A DNA stretch of 64,000 nt from Sciurus carolinensis (lineage: Eukaryota; Chordata; Mammalia; Rodentia; Sciuridae): NCBI RefSeq assembly GCF_902686445.1, contig NC_062221.1, forward strand, positions 35,046,575 to 35,110,574, given 5' to 3'. The translations under genes and the position numbers were made by a program. Of the stretch, positions 35,346-47,516 are shown piece after piece; position 1 is the stretch's first letter; each line of letters starts with the position of its first letter. The notes below the pieces were generated by a model. The model did no database searches, was not told the DNA's origin, and saw only the letters and a program-made list of their open reading frames with translations.

Positions 35346-38300
35346 CCCCTTTTCCCTTTTGGGAACCTCCTCAGATCCTACCCAGTGATAGAAAGCAATA
35401 TGACTCTCATGCATTTAAATCATTACTTATATGAATAAGGAAGTACTAGTTAAAATATACACCAAGTTCCTGACATTTAATATAAAGAACAAATTTCTGT
35501 TAAATTTTATATTGAATAGATTATATTTTAGATATATGGAGCAAAATAAAAATGAACTATTAACTTTGGTTTCATCCTTTTATTTTTAATATGCCTACTA
35601 AAAATCAAAACTACTCATGTACCTTGCATTATACTTACATTGTACTAGGCTGTTTAGTTCTTGCCATTAATCACAGTAGTTTAAAGTTACTTGATAACTT
35701 CTAGATGTTCATCTCACAAAGATGAAAATATTTATCTCCAGTGACAAAGATAACTTCAAAATATATAATTTTGTAGACATTAAACTGTTTCATAGCTAAC
35801 TAAGAATTATATCCCAACATTTCCTTTTTAAATAGTTAACTAATCTAGCTTCTCAGATTTGTTTAATCAGTCATGACAGCTTACTGAATATGTCATTTAT
35901 TAATGAGTTAAACAAAATTTTTTGAAATATATTGATATTATATTTACTTGAGAGTCATAATTGTACCTTTGGAAATCAAGCTTTATGAGTAAAAAACTGA
36001 ACTTCTTGAAGTTGGCAATAAAAAGTCCTTTGTGCACAATACAAAAGATTAATTAACAGATGGCTTGTATTATTAAATGGTCCCTGTGATATGCTACTCA
36101 AGCTTTATGAGTTGCTGCAACTCTCTGAGCTGCTAAAAACTGATCTCAAAGATGCAAGAATTATACCTAATTTAAAAGGTAAGAGTTAAGTACTATATTG
36201 TTAGTGCTCACTACAGTTCTGACACAATAATTATTCAGTAAATTTTAATTTTTATTATTATAGTTTACATTATTTCTTGTTCTTTGACAGAGTACTGCAT
36301 ATTTATGTAAAATATGTAAGTGAGAAAAAGTTAATATTGAGAAAGGCAATTTGAAAGGTATAGGGAGAAGAAGATCTGCACAAATGGTGACAGGAATAAA
36401 ATGAGACAAGGAGAGATGAATTCACTAGGAAGAATCAGTAAGATGTGAGGCAATGGTAAAATTAAATTGTAAATGGTTGAGCAAACATAAAGAATATTGA
36501 GGCATCCCATAGAACCATGAAATTATGAAGTAGGAGATAGTTTGTTTGAGAATCATTCCTAAATTTTGATCCTGTTTTCAAAATAGAAGGAAATGTGAAT
36601 GATTTTTTTCCCAAACTCTTCTGGAATTTCCTGAAAATAATACAAGTGGGAACTCAGAGCCACTAAGTTTCTTTGGATATCATCCATCCATTCTGTTCTA
36701 CCTAAAGTTATGAATCTTTAATATCAGAAATCTTAAATCCAGGTAGAGAAAATAGGGACTTAGGAATCAGAATGAAGAAGATTCAGTATAGAAGCCAGAA
36801 AAGGATGAGGTGAGGAAAAACAGAAGCAGCCAAATCAACTACTTTGAAGTTTTACCTGTCACTCTGCATTAAAATATTATAACATTATGATTTGTTTCTG
36901 TTTGTTATTTCCAGAATTTGAAATGTCTAACTTACATGTTTTATAATTAATGTAGCCTTCCTTACATAAAAGTAACTACAGCTGGGTCATAAATTTGAAA
37001 CCATTAGTGCATTAGGTACATCAGCTTCCAAAACTGTGAATTGTCTATGAACCACGACAGAAGTGTAAAAATACATTTTGAAATATGTTCTATATTTTCA
37101 AAATGAGTAAAATTAGTTTTCAAACATTTTAGGTTTTCTTAAAAGCAATGGGTTTTCTACCTTCAATTATATTTTCAAATGATATGAATAAGACATTCAT
37201 GTCCAATCAGCTTAGTAGTTTAATTCTACCAATTCATTAGCCTAATATCCATCACACATTAATGGTTTCACATATAGATTTTAGCAAACAGAAATTTTGT
37301 CATATGATGCCCAAGGTTAAGCATTAGGTCTTGAATTTAGTTGTTGCAGTTATTACTACAGAATAATAAGATCTTAATTTTCTGTTGGAGTAGCAGAATA
37401 GGGAAATGCATGTATTAATGAAATAGAATGTTTAAGAAATATTTGATAAGATTATCCCCTCTACATGACTGGCTTTATTTTCAATTGCTTCTCATCTTTA
37501 TTATAATCCAAAAAATTAATACCTCTTTTACTCAGCAGCAATATGTATCTACTTCTGAAGAGCACATGCCAGAAATTTTGGCTGTTCTCCCTGAACTTTA
37601 ATTAGAGTCTTGAAAACCTACTCAATAAGGAATTAACCCTAATCCACTCCATTCTGAATTCTCTAAAAGAACACAGAGAAATGCAATGTGACTAATGGCA
37701 CATCATGGATAAATATATTTCATAAAATTATGATTGGTATTCAATCAAAAGTATAATTCATAACAAAATGCAATGTTTAAATATCACAATGAAAACTATA
37801 GTGGAGAATATATGGGTTACAAACTTTTCTTTTGTAATTATTGTTTATTAATTTAATACAGTTTACTTTCAAAATGTTTTAGTGTTTGCATTCCTCTTAG
37901 ATTATTACTCCAGTGAAATATACCTAATGTGAGAGATTTGAATAAGAAGCCTAATCCATAATTGACAAAATTATAGTGTTTTACTTTTGTTTAGAAATCA
38001 CTGTGACTGTTGAATTACATTTCACATATGTAAGAGTATAGACCCAAGAAAATAACAAATTTCACAGAATATAGTTTTTAATTCTTTTACATCATCAAAT
38101 TCTCTATCTTGCAAAAGGACTAAGAAATATTAAGGGGTTTAAGAAAAAAAGTAGAACTTTGTATATAGAAATTAATTCATTACCATATGAATGTTACATT
38201 AGATACTAATTGGTGGCCCTCACTTGTCAGATCCACCAATGATTATATATGTACATGTGTATCTACCTCCTATAGGAGTTGAATAAAGAATGAATAAGTA

Positions 38301-38560
38301 CATATCAAATGTTCTATGAAGTTTTTTGTCCTCTCCTTCCAATTTGATGTAATCTTTCCCTGTTTTGAACTTTCAGAGTCATACCATATTTTGTTTCAAG
38401 CTCTTGTGGCTTTATCATATGGGACTGTATTTTAAACAGATTTACGCACTTCCCTTTAGTGAGCATTAACAGTAAAGAGATCTCAAAGCATTCCATTTGT
38501 GAGTAGATTAGAAACTTACAATAGTAGGCATTCAGGAGAATTTAAAAATTTAAATTTCAG
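35346..38560. other. Unclassified AT-rich DNA
   Basis: No gene or repeat is supportable by eye. The small minus-strand ORF at 38314-38496 has no recognisable domain. Confidence 0.5.
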
Positions 38561-38788
38561 TGCCCGGTGCAGTGGCACATGCCTGTAATCCGAGCAGCTC
38601 AGGAGACTAAGACAGGAGGATCACCGGTTCAAAGTCAGTCTCCTCAAATTAGTGAGGCCAGAAGTAACTCAGCTAGACCCTGTCTTTAAATAAAATACAA
38701 AGAACTGGGGATGTGGCTCAGTGGTTAAGTGTCCCTGGGTTTAATCTCTGGTACCAAGGAGGGGAAACAAAAACAAAAACCAAAAAAC
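38561..38788 (+). repeat. B1-dID composite SINE
   Basis: The left part 'tgcccggtgcagtggcacat' through 'gcctgtaatccgagcagctc' is 7SL/B1-like with a Pol III promoter. The right part, after an A-rich joint near 38690, is ID-like ('ctggggatgtggctcagtgg', 'ctgggtttaatctctggtac'). The A-rich tail has AAAAAC units. It is among the cleanest copies of this squirrel-type composite in the window. Confidence 0.93.
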
Positions 38789-39429
38789 CGTAGTAAGAGT
38801 TCATAAATATATTTTAAAGGTGAAATATAATGATAAAAGAGAAAAGGTGGAAATATTTTCTAAATTTTTGGCGCAATGGGGTGAAAAAAGAAAATGGCTT
38901 AAACGTCTCACTATAAATTTAATATTATATGAAAAATAAAGCAAGATTTCCTTAAAGTAACAAACTTATAAATATATCAATATTAATATAACAATCATAC
39001 TTGTTTTTCACTGATATTTACTGACTAAAGTATACTTTTAAGTAAGCAAACAATAAAATTTTAGTTTCTAAATTATTCTATTGTATTCTACTGCAGAAGT
39101 ATTTTATAAATAAGTATTATAATAACATATTAGTAATGTAAAATAAAACCTAATTTAAAACTTTAGAGATCAACAAAATGGAATGAGAAAATTAATTAAG
39201 TTGGAAATATTTTTAAATCTCATTTTTGTTGCAGGACATCTGAAAAACTAACACCCTGATCCTACAGAGAATAAGTATGACTATTGCTGGTTACTTGTGG
39301 AGAATCATTAGGAATAAAAAATATACTTTGTTTATAATATCTCACCTGTCCAAATTTTTCTAATTATTTAAAAGTTATTTAGGGAATCTTCCTGTAGAAG
39401 GCAGGTTGTGTATATTTTAAACATTTTAG
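38789..39429. other. Unclassified AT-rich DNA
   Basis: No gene or repeat supported. Confidence 0.5.
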
Positions 39430-40770
39430 TTTGATGTAACTTGGCAGTTGGAACCCAGAAGAAATCCTGCAATGGAACTTTCATAATGACAGTGTGAGCA
39501 GCTTGGAACAAATTGTCCCCCATATAGACAATAACTGGTCAAAATTAGCAAAGACAATCATTATCTCTGAACATTGACCAAAGACCTTAAACAAACTGAA
39601 AAACATTTGTTGAGCCAGGTTTCTGGAAACCCAGTAATGAGAATTGAAGATAATGACATTTGAGTGAGGGGCTTCACTCGTCCCTACTGAGATCCAAGAT
39701 GTGAAGAAGCTATTCTACCAGTCTCGGAAGCCAGTCACGGATCCCGTTTCCCTCATTTCTATCCTTCAAAAGACTTGTGTTGGTTAGATGTTGGCAGTAT
39801 GGGGTCAATCCCTTTCTTTCACCCAAATGCCTCTCTTAGAGAAAATTTGGCAAGATTTGCTGGTAAATAATGTGGTCATCCATCTCTGCAGAACTGTGTG
39901 TTGATGAGTTCTTTTGGAGGCCTTCAAGGAGCAAGTATCAGCTTCTATCTGGTGTAGAAAAAAGATCACATGGCAACTCAGGATCTCTCATCTTGGTGTT
40001 AAGAACTAGTGCTATTTGTGGTAGATTGATGGCTACCTAGTACTACCCACCATAAGTAATACCTGTAGAAACACATAGGTAAAAGAGAATTTCACCTTCC
40101 ATGCTTGTTCTACAGCACAAAGGATCTTAGATAGGAAAGCAGATTTCAATGAATGGTAATACTGTGCTCTATCTTGAGTAATAGAAGACCAATTATTTGG
40201 AGAACATTCCATGGAGAATGTTCCTTAGCATTGTTGAAAACAGTAGAATAATCAGCTAGTAATTGGCATGGTCAAGCAACTTTGTGTGATATCAATGTCC
40301 AGCACAGCCACAGAGAGAGAGAAAGAAAGTAGAGTCCTGGTTGTCAGGCCTGGGGTAGGAGACTTTCTACAAATTCCAATGAGGTGTCTTTACAGGAGGT
40401 TGAAATGCTGTAAAGTTAATTACTGGTAATTGTTGCACAACTCTGAATATACTAAAATCACTGAATCATACATTTTTAAAATATGAAATAAAATTTGCTT
40501 CCATAAAGCTTTTACTAAAAAAAAAAAAAAAAAAACCACTCTATGTCAAATGAAAAAGGCTAAAACACCACATATTGTATGACTCCATTTATCTGAAATG
40601 CCCAGTATAAATGAATCTATAAACAGAAAGTAGGTTAGTGTTTACCTGGGACTTCTAATAGATAAGAGGCAACTTCTTGAGTTAATGAAGAAATCTGAAA
40701 TTGAATTATGATGAAAGTTGCACGATTTTAACAAATATATTAAAAACAGTGTCACAAGTTAAGTGAGTTT
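39430..40770 (+). mobile_element. Ancient L1M-derived block
   Basis: 40310-40505 ('ggttgtcaggcctggggtag', 'ggtaattgttgcacaactct', 'aatcactgaatcatacattt') matches the 3'UTR end of old L1M elements and is followed by an A run at 40517-40536. 40540-40770 ('accacatattgtatgactcc', 'agaaagtaggttagtgttta') is a second, more upstream L1M 3' segment. 39430-40290 resembles the 5'UTR of old L1M elements ('gagccaggtttctggaaacc', 'cccagtaatgagaat'), with weaker support. If all belong together, the coding middle has been lost. Confidence 0.55.
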
Positions 40771-41814
40771 TATGGTATGTTTATATTCTCTGAGAGCTGT
40801 TATATGAGAATGTAGTCTAATTCACTGCTTTGTAATGAAATATTATCTTTCTAAAATAGTTTTGTGATTTATAAGGCTATGTCTTTGTAGAAAATAATGC
40901 AAATACTTGATTATCTTGCTGAAAATTATTTTTAGATATCACTAACTCTATAAAAGTTGCATTGTCTTAAGTGGATCAGAAGAGGACTAACCTTTGCATT
41001 ATTTTAATAAGAAGAAAAACCTGTCTGCAAAAAAGAATATATTCATATATTCCCTTGTGACATGACAATGCGCAAAGAAATGATTTGGGTGGGACATTGC
41101 AATTCCGGAGCCAAAAAATATTGCTCCCTGCATTGTATAAGGTATACTAGAAGATCTCTTATAAATGCTTTCTTGTTAAGTATAGATTATCTGGAAGAAG
41201 TTTATTCTCATAAGAACACAATACTTAAACAGCAACTTGCCACTAGAAAAATTTAACTTTCTGTTTAGAGTTATTAAGAGAATTGTAAAAATGCTCTGAT
41301 GTTTATTTCTTACCTTAATTCCACTACTGTTAGAGACAAGTTGTATTGATGTCTTTTTATAGATTAATTAGAACTGTGATTATTTGGTAAGAATCAAGCC
41401 TGAGTGAATATTATTCAATAACTTCTTTCTGCAAAAAAAAGAAAAGAAAGTCTTTCAAAAGAAAGTCGCTTATCAAGGTTTTTAAGCATTCACATTTCTA
41501 TCTCAACAGTTAAAAACTATGGAGTTATGTTACTTTTGCTTAACGTTTAAGGTACTACAGTTTTTAAAAATAAATACATAGAGAATGTTCTGGAGGGATC
41601 TGACATGATCTTCCCTCTGATGTTCTCCATGGGTGCTAGAGGCACACATGATCCAGGGGATAAATAAGCAAGCCCAGAGCGTGTTTGAAGAATTAGGGCC
41701 ATATAGGCATGGCCCACACAGTCTTTTTGTTTCTTTGGAGCTGCAACAATATTTGGATATATTGTTTCTTCCCAAAAGAAATATGCTTTGCCTCTTCATC
41801 TAACTATATTGGGT
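40771..41814. other. Unclassified AT-rich DNA
   Basis: ORFs at 41062-41256 (plus) and 41530-41799 (minus) were inspected. Neither resembles a known protein, and no exon signals stand out. Confidence 0.5.
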
Positions 41815-42014
41815 CTTTTTTTTGGAGGGGAGGTACTGGGAATTGACCCCACGGTCACTTAACCACTGAGCTACATCCCCAGCACTTTTTAAATATTTTA
41901 TTTAGAGACAGGGTTTTGCTGAGTTGCTTAGGGCTGCCCTAAGTTTGTGAGTCTGCTTTGAACTTGCAATTCTCCTGCCTCAAGTTCCCTAGACACTGGG
42001 ATTACAGGTACTGT
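41815..42014 (-). repeat. B1-dID composite SINE
   Basis: The plus strand runs: T-rich tail, 'gaattgaccccacggtcact', 'gagctacatccccagcactt' (reverse ID part), 'ttagagacagggttttgctg', then 'cactgggattacaggtactg' (reverse B1 left end). Both monomers are present. Confidence 0.93.
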
Positions 42015-42087
42015 GTTCTTTTCTTTTCCAAACACTGCATTGTCTTATATGATCTATTTACATGGTTTACCTTATCTTGGCTACATA

Positions 42088-42091
<4 letters not shown>

Positions 42092-42124
<33 letters not shown>
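42092..42124. repeat. (GT)n microsatellite
   Basis: A pure GT run of about 33 bases. Confidence 0.97.
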
Positions 42125-42126
<2 letters not shown>

Positions 42127-45074
42127 GTGTACACTAAACAACTTGGAAAATTTCTTATATAATGCAAAATTCAATAATGAAATCTTGAGGAAAACCAAAT
42201 ACCCAAAGTCAATATTTAATTAAATAGTTTAATAAAGACTAAATGTGATATTATATGCTTTATGCTCTTAATAAAGTCAATAATTAACATAATTAACTAT
42301 TATATAACTTATTTAATAACTAAAATGTTATTTTAAATATGAAATAAATATGTTTTAGAATATAAAACAATTTGCAGTGAATATTCATCAAGATAGTATT
42401 AGAGCCTAGATAAAATATTTTTGTACACTATATCAGATAATATATTTTCTGCTATTTATTCTTTACATATTTACTTAATATATATCTTGCTGAAATACAT
42501 GTATGAAAATTTTAATGATAATATACAATGATTACTGTTTAGAATCATTAGAGTAGATTTATACTTTAAAAATCCTCACACTGGATTATATTTAGTCAAA
42601 AATAATGGTTGAGACAGGTATAAACCAAAGATAATTTCTGGCCATAATCCTCACCTGTTCAAAATAAGAGTGCCAAGTGAAACCTAACAGTGGTACATAT
42701 GTCAAAATAAAATTTTGAGATATTGACTATATTAAAAGTTGTATTGTCAGAGGATACAATATTGGGTAGTTTATTCAATGTACTAATTTTTGAGGCAATT
42801 AAATAATTTGAGAAAATGCTTTATAACCATGAGTGCTGGAAATTATGTGTGCATTTTATTGAGTTTTCAAATAACAGCAAGAACTAATATTAAATAAAAT
42901 CAATAGGTTTTGAAAACTTGAAAGCATTTCTATTCCAGAGACCGAAGTGAAAAATATTTGCTTTGTTTCAAACTATCAGACTAGTATGAATATCTTTTAC
43001 ACCTTCAGGAGCTGAGTATGGCAAAGATAACAAATGTCCCACTTTCTTACACTCCAAGTAATGGCAGAAGTGAGTTTCAAATATTTATAATTTCTTAGTA
43101 GGGTATGCCTTTGTGTTACTTTTCTGACTCACCTGAAAAAGAGACATAGTTTTAATCACTGCAAAAATAATATTAAAGAGAAAACAAGTATGATGACTGT
43201 ATTGTTTTTAAAGATTTATCGGTAACTCTTTTGATTATTTAAATTCTCCTTTATTTAATATCTCACACTATTATTGAACTCCAAGATATTCTTTTCTTTT
43301 TCAGTATAACTAGTCTGGGGCAATCACTCTAACAGTATATATACTAAACATTTGATGATGCTGAGAATATTAGCATGTCCTTTCTTCTGGGTTGGCACTT
43401 GATTTGTGAAATATTCTATATTCTTCTATTTATTTTGTAATGTGATACATATTTGAGCTGTAAATTTATGATTTATGAACTTCTCTGCATTTCTATTATT
43501 ATATTTTAATGTAAACATTTTGCTTTTAAAAATACAAGGGATGAGGTTGTAAAGAGGTTGGTAAAAACGATAAGAGAGTAAGGAGAATCAGGCTTGAAAC
43601 TGATATGTTAAAGGAATTTTTGCTTACCATTTTGTGGCAAACAAATTGGATGCATGAGCTGTGACCCAGACTGGCACAATCATGGCTACATGAATTACTT
43701 TGAGAAATACTCTTACAATTTATTTTTTTGAAGAAATATTTCTTCTTTCTTCTTGACAATGTTTTTCTCTTCAGTTCCAGATTAGCTTTGTGTTTTATCT
43801 TCTGATATTTTTTCTAGTAATTTCATTATCTTAATATAAGCTCTGAAGAGTTTAGAAAATTTTATGCAAATTTTAGCATATTGTGAATGGTAGTGAAAGA
43901 GTTATTGCTGATTTTAAAATGCTGATTTAATATCCAGTTACCATCAATGAATACTGTGGAGTAGTTTATGATGAATTGCAATGATATATAGCTTATTAAG
44001 TACTGCTTAAAACTGGTTTCCAATTAATAAAGGGTTCTACTCAATGTTGCATATGCTAATTTTCCTTCAATTATCACCTTAACTCTGTACCTATTAAGTT
44101 CCTTTCAAATCTTATTTATTTGAAACCAGTGAAATCACAAAATCCTCTTAATGATTTTCATTATTTACAATATTTTAGAAAGCATACTGTGAACTTGATG
44201 TAGGCAATTCAAATAGTTTCACCTGATGGAGAATTATTAACAGAGATAATTACAGAGACACAACTATAATTGTACCCTTAACTTTGACCTTACCTTTGAG
44301 GTAAGAGGCTTGATCTGGTGATATTGTATTCGAAGGTCGGGGGGAAAAATTGAATCTAGGACATTCAAGCACAAAGCAAATTGAATTTTACATTTTTCTT
44401 TTGGTACTTTATCCAGAGGTGTTATCTTGGCTCTGTTGGTCTTTGGGATGCATCACTAAAGGCCTCTTGCCAAGCACTGCAGGTGCACCAGACAAATTTG
44501 GGCTCCTCTTTAAATTCACCTTTACATCTCCTACTTCTACTGATATAACACCACAGTTGTTATTTTACTTTTCTGAGACTCATTTAATGAAACGTCCCAA
44601 TGAGTATTTGTATTCTTAATAGCAGCAAGTGACTCTAGAGTAAGAAAGACGTTTGAGACGAGCAATCTTTTTAGAAGATCTCCAAATCATACTAGAGAAC
44701 TGCATGCACTTTGTATGCAGCTCTGAAGAGAAAAACAATGTATACTGTCAATTTATACTTATTTAGCAAGGGTTCTATTTTTTGTTATTGTTACATGATT
44801 TTTACATTGTTTCCGAAGCTATTATTTTATTTTGTGCTAATCAACTTTATTTTGGTTGTGCAAATTTAAGAGTCACTTTTCAGCATGTTACTTCAGAATG
44901 TTATACACCTTAATGGGGACGAGTTTCTATTAAGTTAAACTAAATTTCATCTGACCCTGAGTTACAGAGAAGACAAAGTACATTAAAGAGCTTTATTTTA
45001 GTGTTTGTATCACTTTCAACATGAGCTAACCATGTATTTTAACCTAAGAATAAAAGTATATTACATGGTGCCTG
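42125..45074. other. Unclassified AT-rich DNA
   Basis: No supportable gene or repeat. The 89-residue ORF at 44350-44619 has a hydrophobic start but no recognisable domain, start context or exon structure. The minus-strand ORF at 43526-43759 is likewise unsupported. Confidence 0.5.
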
Positions 45075-45147
45075 CCTTTCTCTCTTTCTCTCTCTCTCTT
45101 CCTTCCTTCCTTCCTTCCTCTCTCTCCCTCTTTCTTCCTTTCTCTTC

Positions 45148-45201
<54 letters not shown>

Positions 45202-45227
45202 CTTTCATTTATTTATTTATTTTTATT
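45075..45227. repeat. Polypyrimidine CT / CCTT / CTTT microsatellite
   Basis: CT units pass into CCTT, then a long (CTTT)n run (about 45148-45203), ending in ATTT units. It is strongly strand-asymmetric and could form triplex structure in principle. It ends about 45 bases before the target-site duplication of the L1 at 45286. Confidence 0.97.
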
Positions 45228-45285
45228 TAAGGATATAATTCTTCATTACTATTTTAAATGATTTACTAGAAATAAATTATTTAAT

Positions 45286-46452
45286 AGATCACTGGTTGGT
45301 CCCAGTCAAGGAGCGAGCTGGCGGATGAGTCAGGTTGCCTACACCGCGGAGGTAGCGGGTGGAAACCCAACCCACCTGCCTTGTGGAGCTAGGCAGTGGG
45401 CAGTCAACCCACCCAACCACCAGGCGAAAGACAAATGCCATCACTGACCAATCCCACCTGACCACCATGCTGAGGTCTGTCACCATCGTGGAGCAAGTCA
45501 GCAGACAAGCCAGCCCGTCTGCATCATGGAGCTAGCCAGAGGTTTCTTTATAGGCTGTTGTAGGCAATTTGAATTATTCCTGAGGGCGTGGCCATCATCA
45601 TTGGAAGGGCAGCTCCCTTCCTGAGACATCTACAGGAGACTAGAGAAACTTTGACAAGACAGAGGAGTCAAGAAGAGGAGGTATTGATAGACTCGGGACC
45701 AACTCAGAGCCACCGGGTGAATCTCTCCCACTGGTCAGGCTCCCCGGATAGGGCAGTAGTCCCAAAACACAGAAAACTTCATGGAGTAGAGTGGCCCAGT
45801 GAGACTCCCCTGCTGGACCCGAGAACCCAATCAACCGGGAGCATTGCAGAAGAGGGCCGCATAGTGAGAGGCTTCAACGCAGAGTGAGGGGCCAAGGCCC
45901 AGGCGGTAGCTCTGGTCCCCAGGGAACATAGCAGAGGAGGGCTGCTCAGGGAAGGAATCCCTCCCACGGACAGGCTCCCCAGCCCAGGCGGTAGGTCAGG
46001 ACCCCTGGGAACATTGCAGCGGAGGGCTTCCCAGTCCAGGTGGTAGTTCTAGATGGATGGGAACTTCTTGGAGGAAAGCTGCCCAGCGAAACTTCCCCAC
46101 CAGATAAGCCTGCCCCACTGGGTGAGGCTTTCCCACCAGGGCAGCAGAACTAGAAACACAGGCCCAGATCAGATGTGCCCTAGTCTGCAGTCTAGTCCCC
46201 CTTCGACTGACCATGAGTCAACAAGTGGAGGTGCCTCTGCCTACTGACAGGAAATATACCCCACCTGAAGGCCACCAACCCTAAAGGAGCAAGTTCCTAG
46301 TGGAGCACTGCATTATCAAGTTCCTCCAAGACTTCAGGCTACTGAAGGCTAAGAGGTGAATTATTGGAAATCTACAGAGACAATATTAGTCAATAGAGGA
46401 AATCTGCAATATCTCAGAGTTTCACTACTAGAGGGGTAGATACCTGAGCAAT
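45286..46452 (+). promoter_or_regulatory. L1 5'UTR (internal promoter region) with imperfect tandem units
   Basis: Much more GC-rich than its surroundings. About 45890-46090 contains three related units, each with a 'ccaggcggtag'-like block followed by a 'gggaaca...gcagaggagggct'-like block; the third unit is more diverged. The first 260 bases also repeat a 'ggagc.ag.c.gc.gac' theme. L1 5'UTRs are known to carry a Pol II promoter; function here is inferred from position only. The small ORFs on both strands in this interval are incidental. Confidence 0.75.
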
Positions 46453-47405
46453 ATGAGAAAACAAGGGAAGAAAATGTCCCCAAAAAATCTAGATGGTATA
46501 GCAATAAAATCCAATGACAACATGGCAGAAGAAATGTCAGAAAGGGAGTTCAGAATGTACATAATTAAAACAATCAGGGATGCAAATGAGGAGATGAAAG
46601 AGCAAATGCAGGCATTGAATGATCGCACCAATCTACAGTTAAAAGAGCAAATACAGGAAGCAAAAGATCATTTCAAGAAAGAGTTAGACATATTGAAAAA
46701 AAACCAAACAGAAATCCTTGAAATGAAGGAAACAATAAACCAAATTAAAAACTCCATAGAAACATAATCAATAGGATAGAACACCTGGAAGACAGAACCT
46801 CAGATATTGAAAAGGAAATATTTAATCTTGAAAACAAAGTTGACAAAACAGAGAAGAAGGTAAGAAATCATGAATGGAATCTACAAGAATTATGGGATAT
46901 CATGAAAAGGCCAAATTTAAGAATTATTGGGATTGAGGAAGGCACAGAGAAACAAACCAAAGGAATGAACAATCTATTCAATGAAATAATATGAGAAAAG
47001 TTCCCAAATCTGAAGAATGAAATGGAAAATCAAGTACAAGCGGCTTATAGGACACCAAATACACAAAATTACAACAGACCCACACCAAGGCACATTATAA
47101 TGAAAATACCTATCATACAAAATAAAGATAGAATTTTAAAGGCTATGAGAGAAAAAAATCAAATTACATTCAGGGGGAAACCAATGTGGATATCAGCAGA
47201 TTTTTCAATCCAGACCCTAAAAGCTAGAAGGGCCTGGAACAAAATATTTCAAGCCCTGAAAGAAAACAGATGCCAACCAAGAATCTTATACCCAGCAAAA
47301 CTTACCTTCAGATTTGATGATGAAATAATATCCTGCTATGATAAACAAAAGCTAAAAGAATTTACAAAAAGAAAGCCAGAACATTCTCAGCAAAATAGTC
47401 CATGA
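46453..47405 (+). pseudogene. L1 ORF1 (RNA-binding chaperone), broken
   Basis: ORF1p forms trimers and coats L1 RNA. The first segment (46453-46767, start MRKQGKKMSPKN) contains the coiled-coil heptads (about residues 28-104) and then hits a stop after a one-base frame change near 46757. The continuing frame carries the central RRM signature (NLRIIGIEEG, near 46917-46946), is cut by a TGA at 46992-46994, and resumes from 47022 with the C-terminal domain (PRHIIMKIP, FQALKENRCQPRILYPAK). The total span is about 317 codons, slightly short of the usual length. At least one frameshift and one nonsense codon are visible. ORF2 follows after about 110 bases. Confidence 0.92.
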
Positions 47406-47516
47406 GGAAGAGATAAAGAACAATGATGCAAATCAGCAAAGGGAAGAACTACTCTAAAGAAACAGCCAAATAAAGGAGAAACCAAGTGGTGTCAAAAAAA
47501 AAAAAAAAAGAGTCAA

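Noticed and set aside
44350..44619. 89-residue ORF with a hydrophobic segment
   Set aside because: No homology that I recognise, no exon or promoter signals, and a length expected by chance in this much sequence.
45005..45238. Leu/Phe/Ser-rich ORF that looks like a membrane protein
   Set aside because: It is a translation of the CTTT microsatellite; hydrophobicity comes from the simple repeat.
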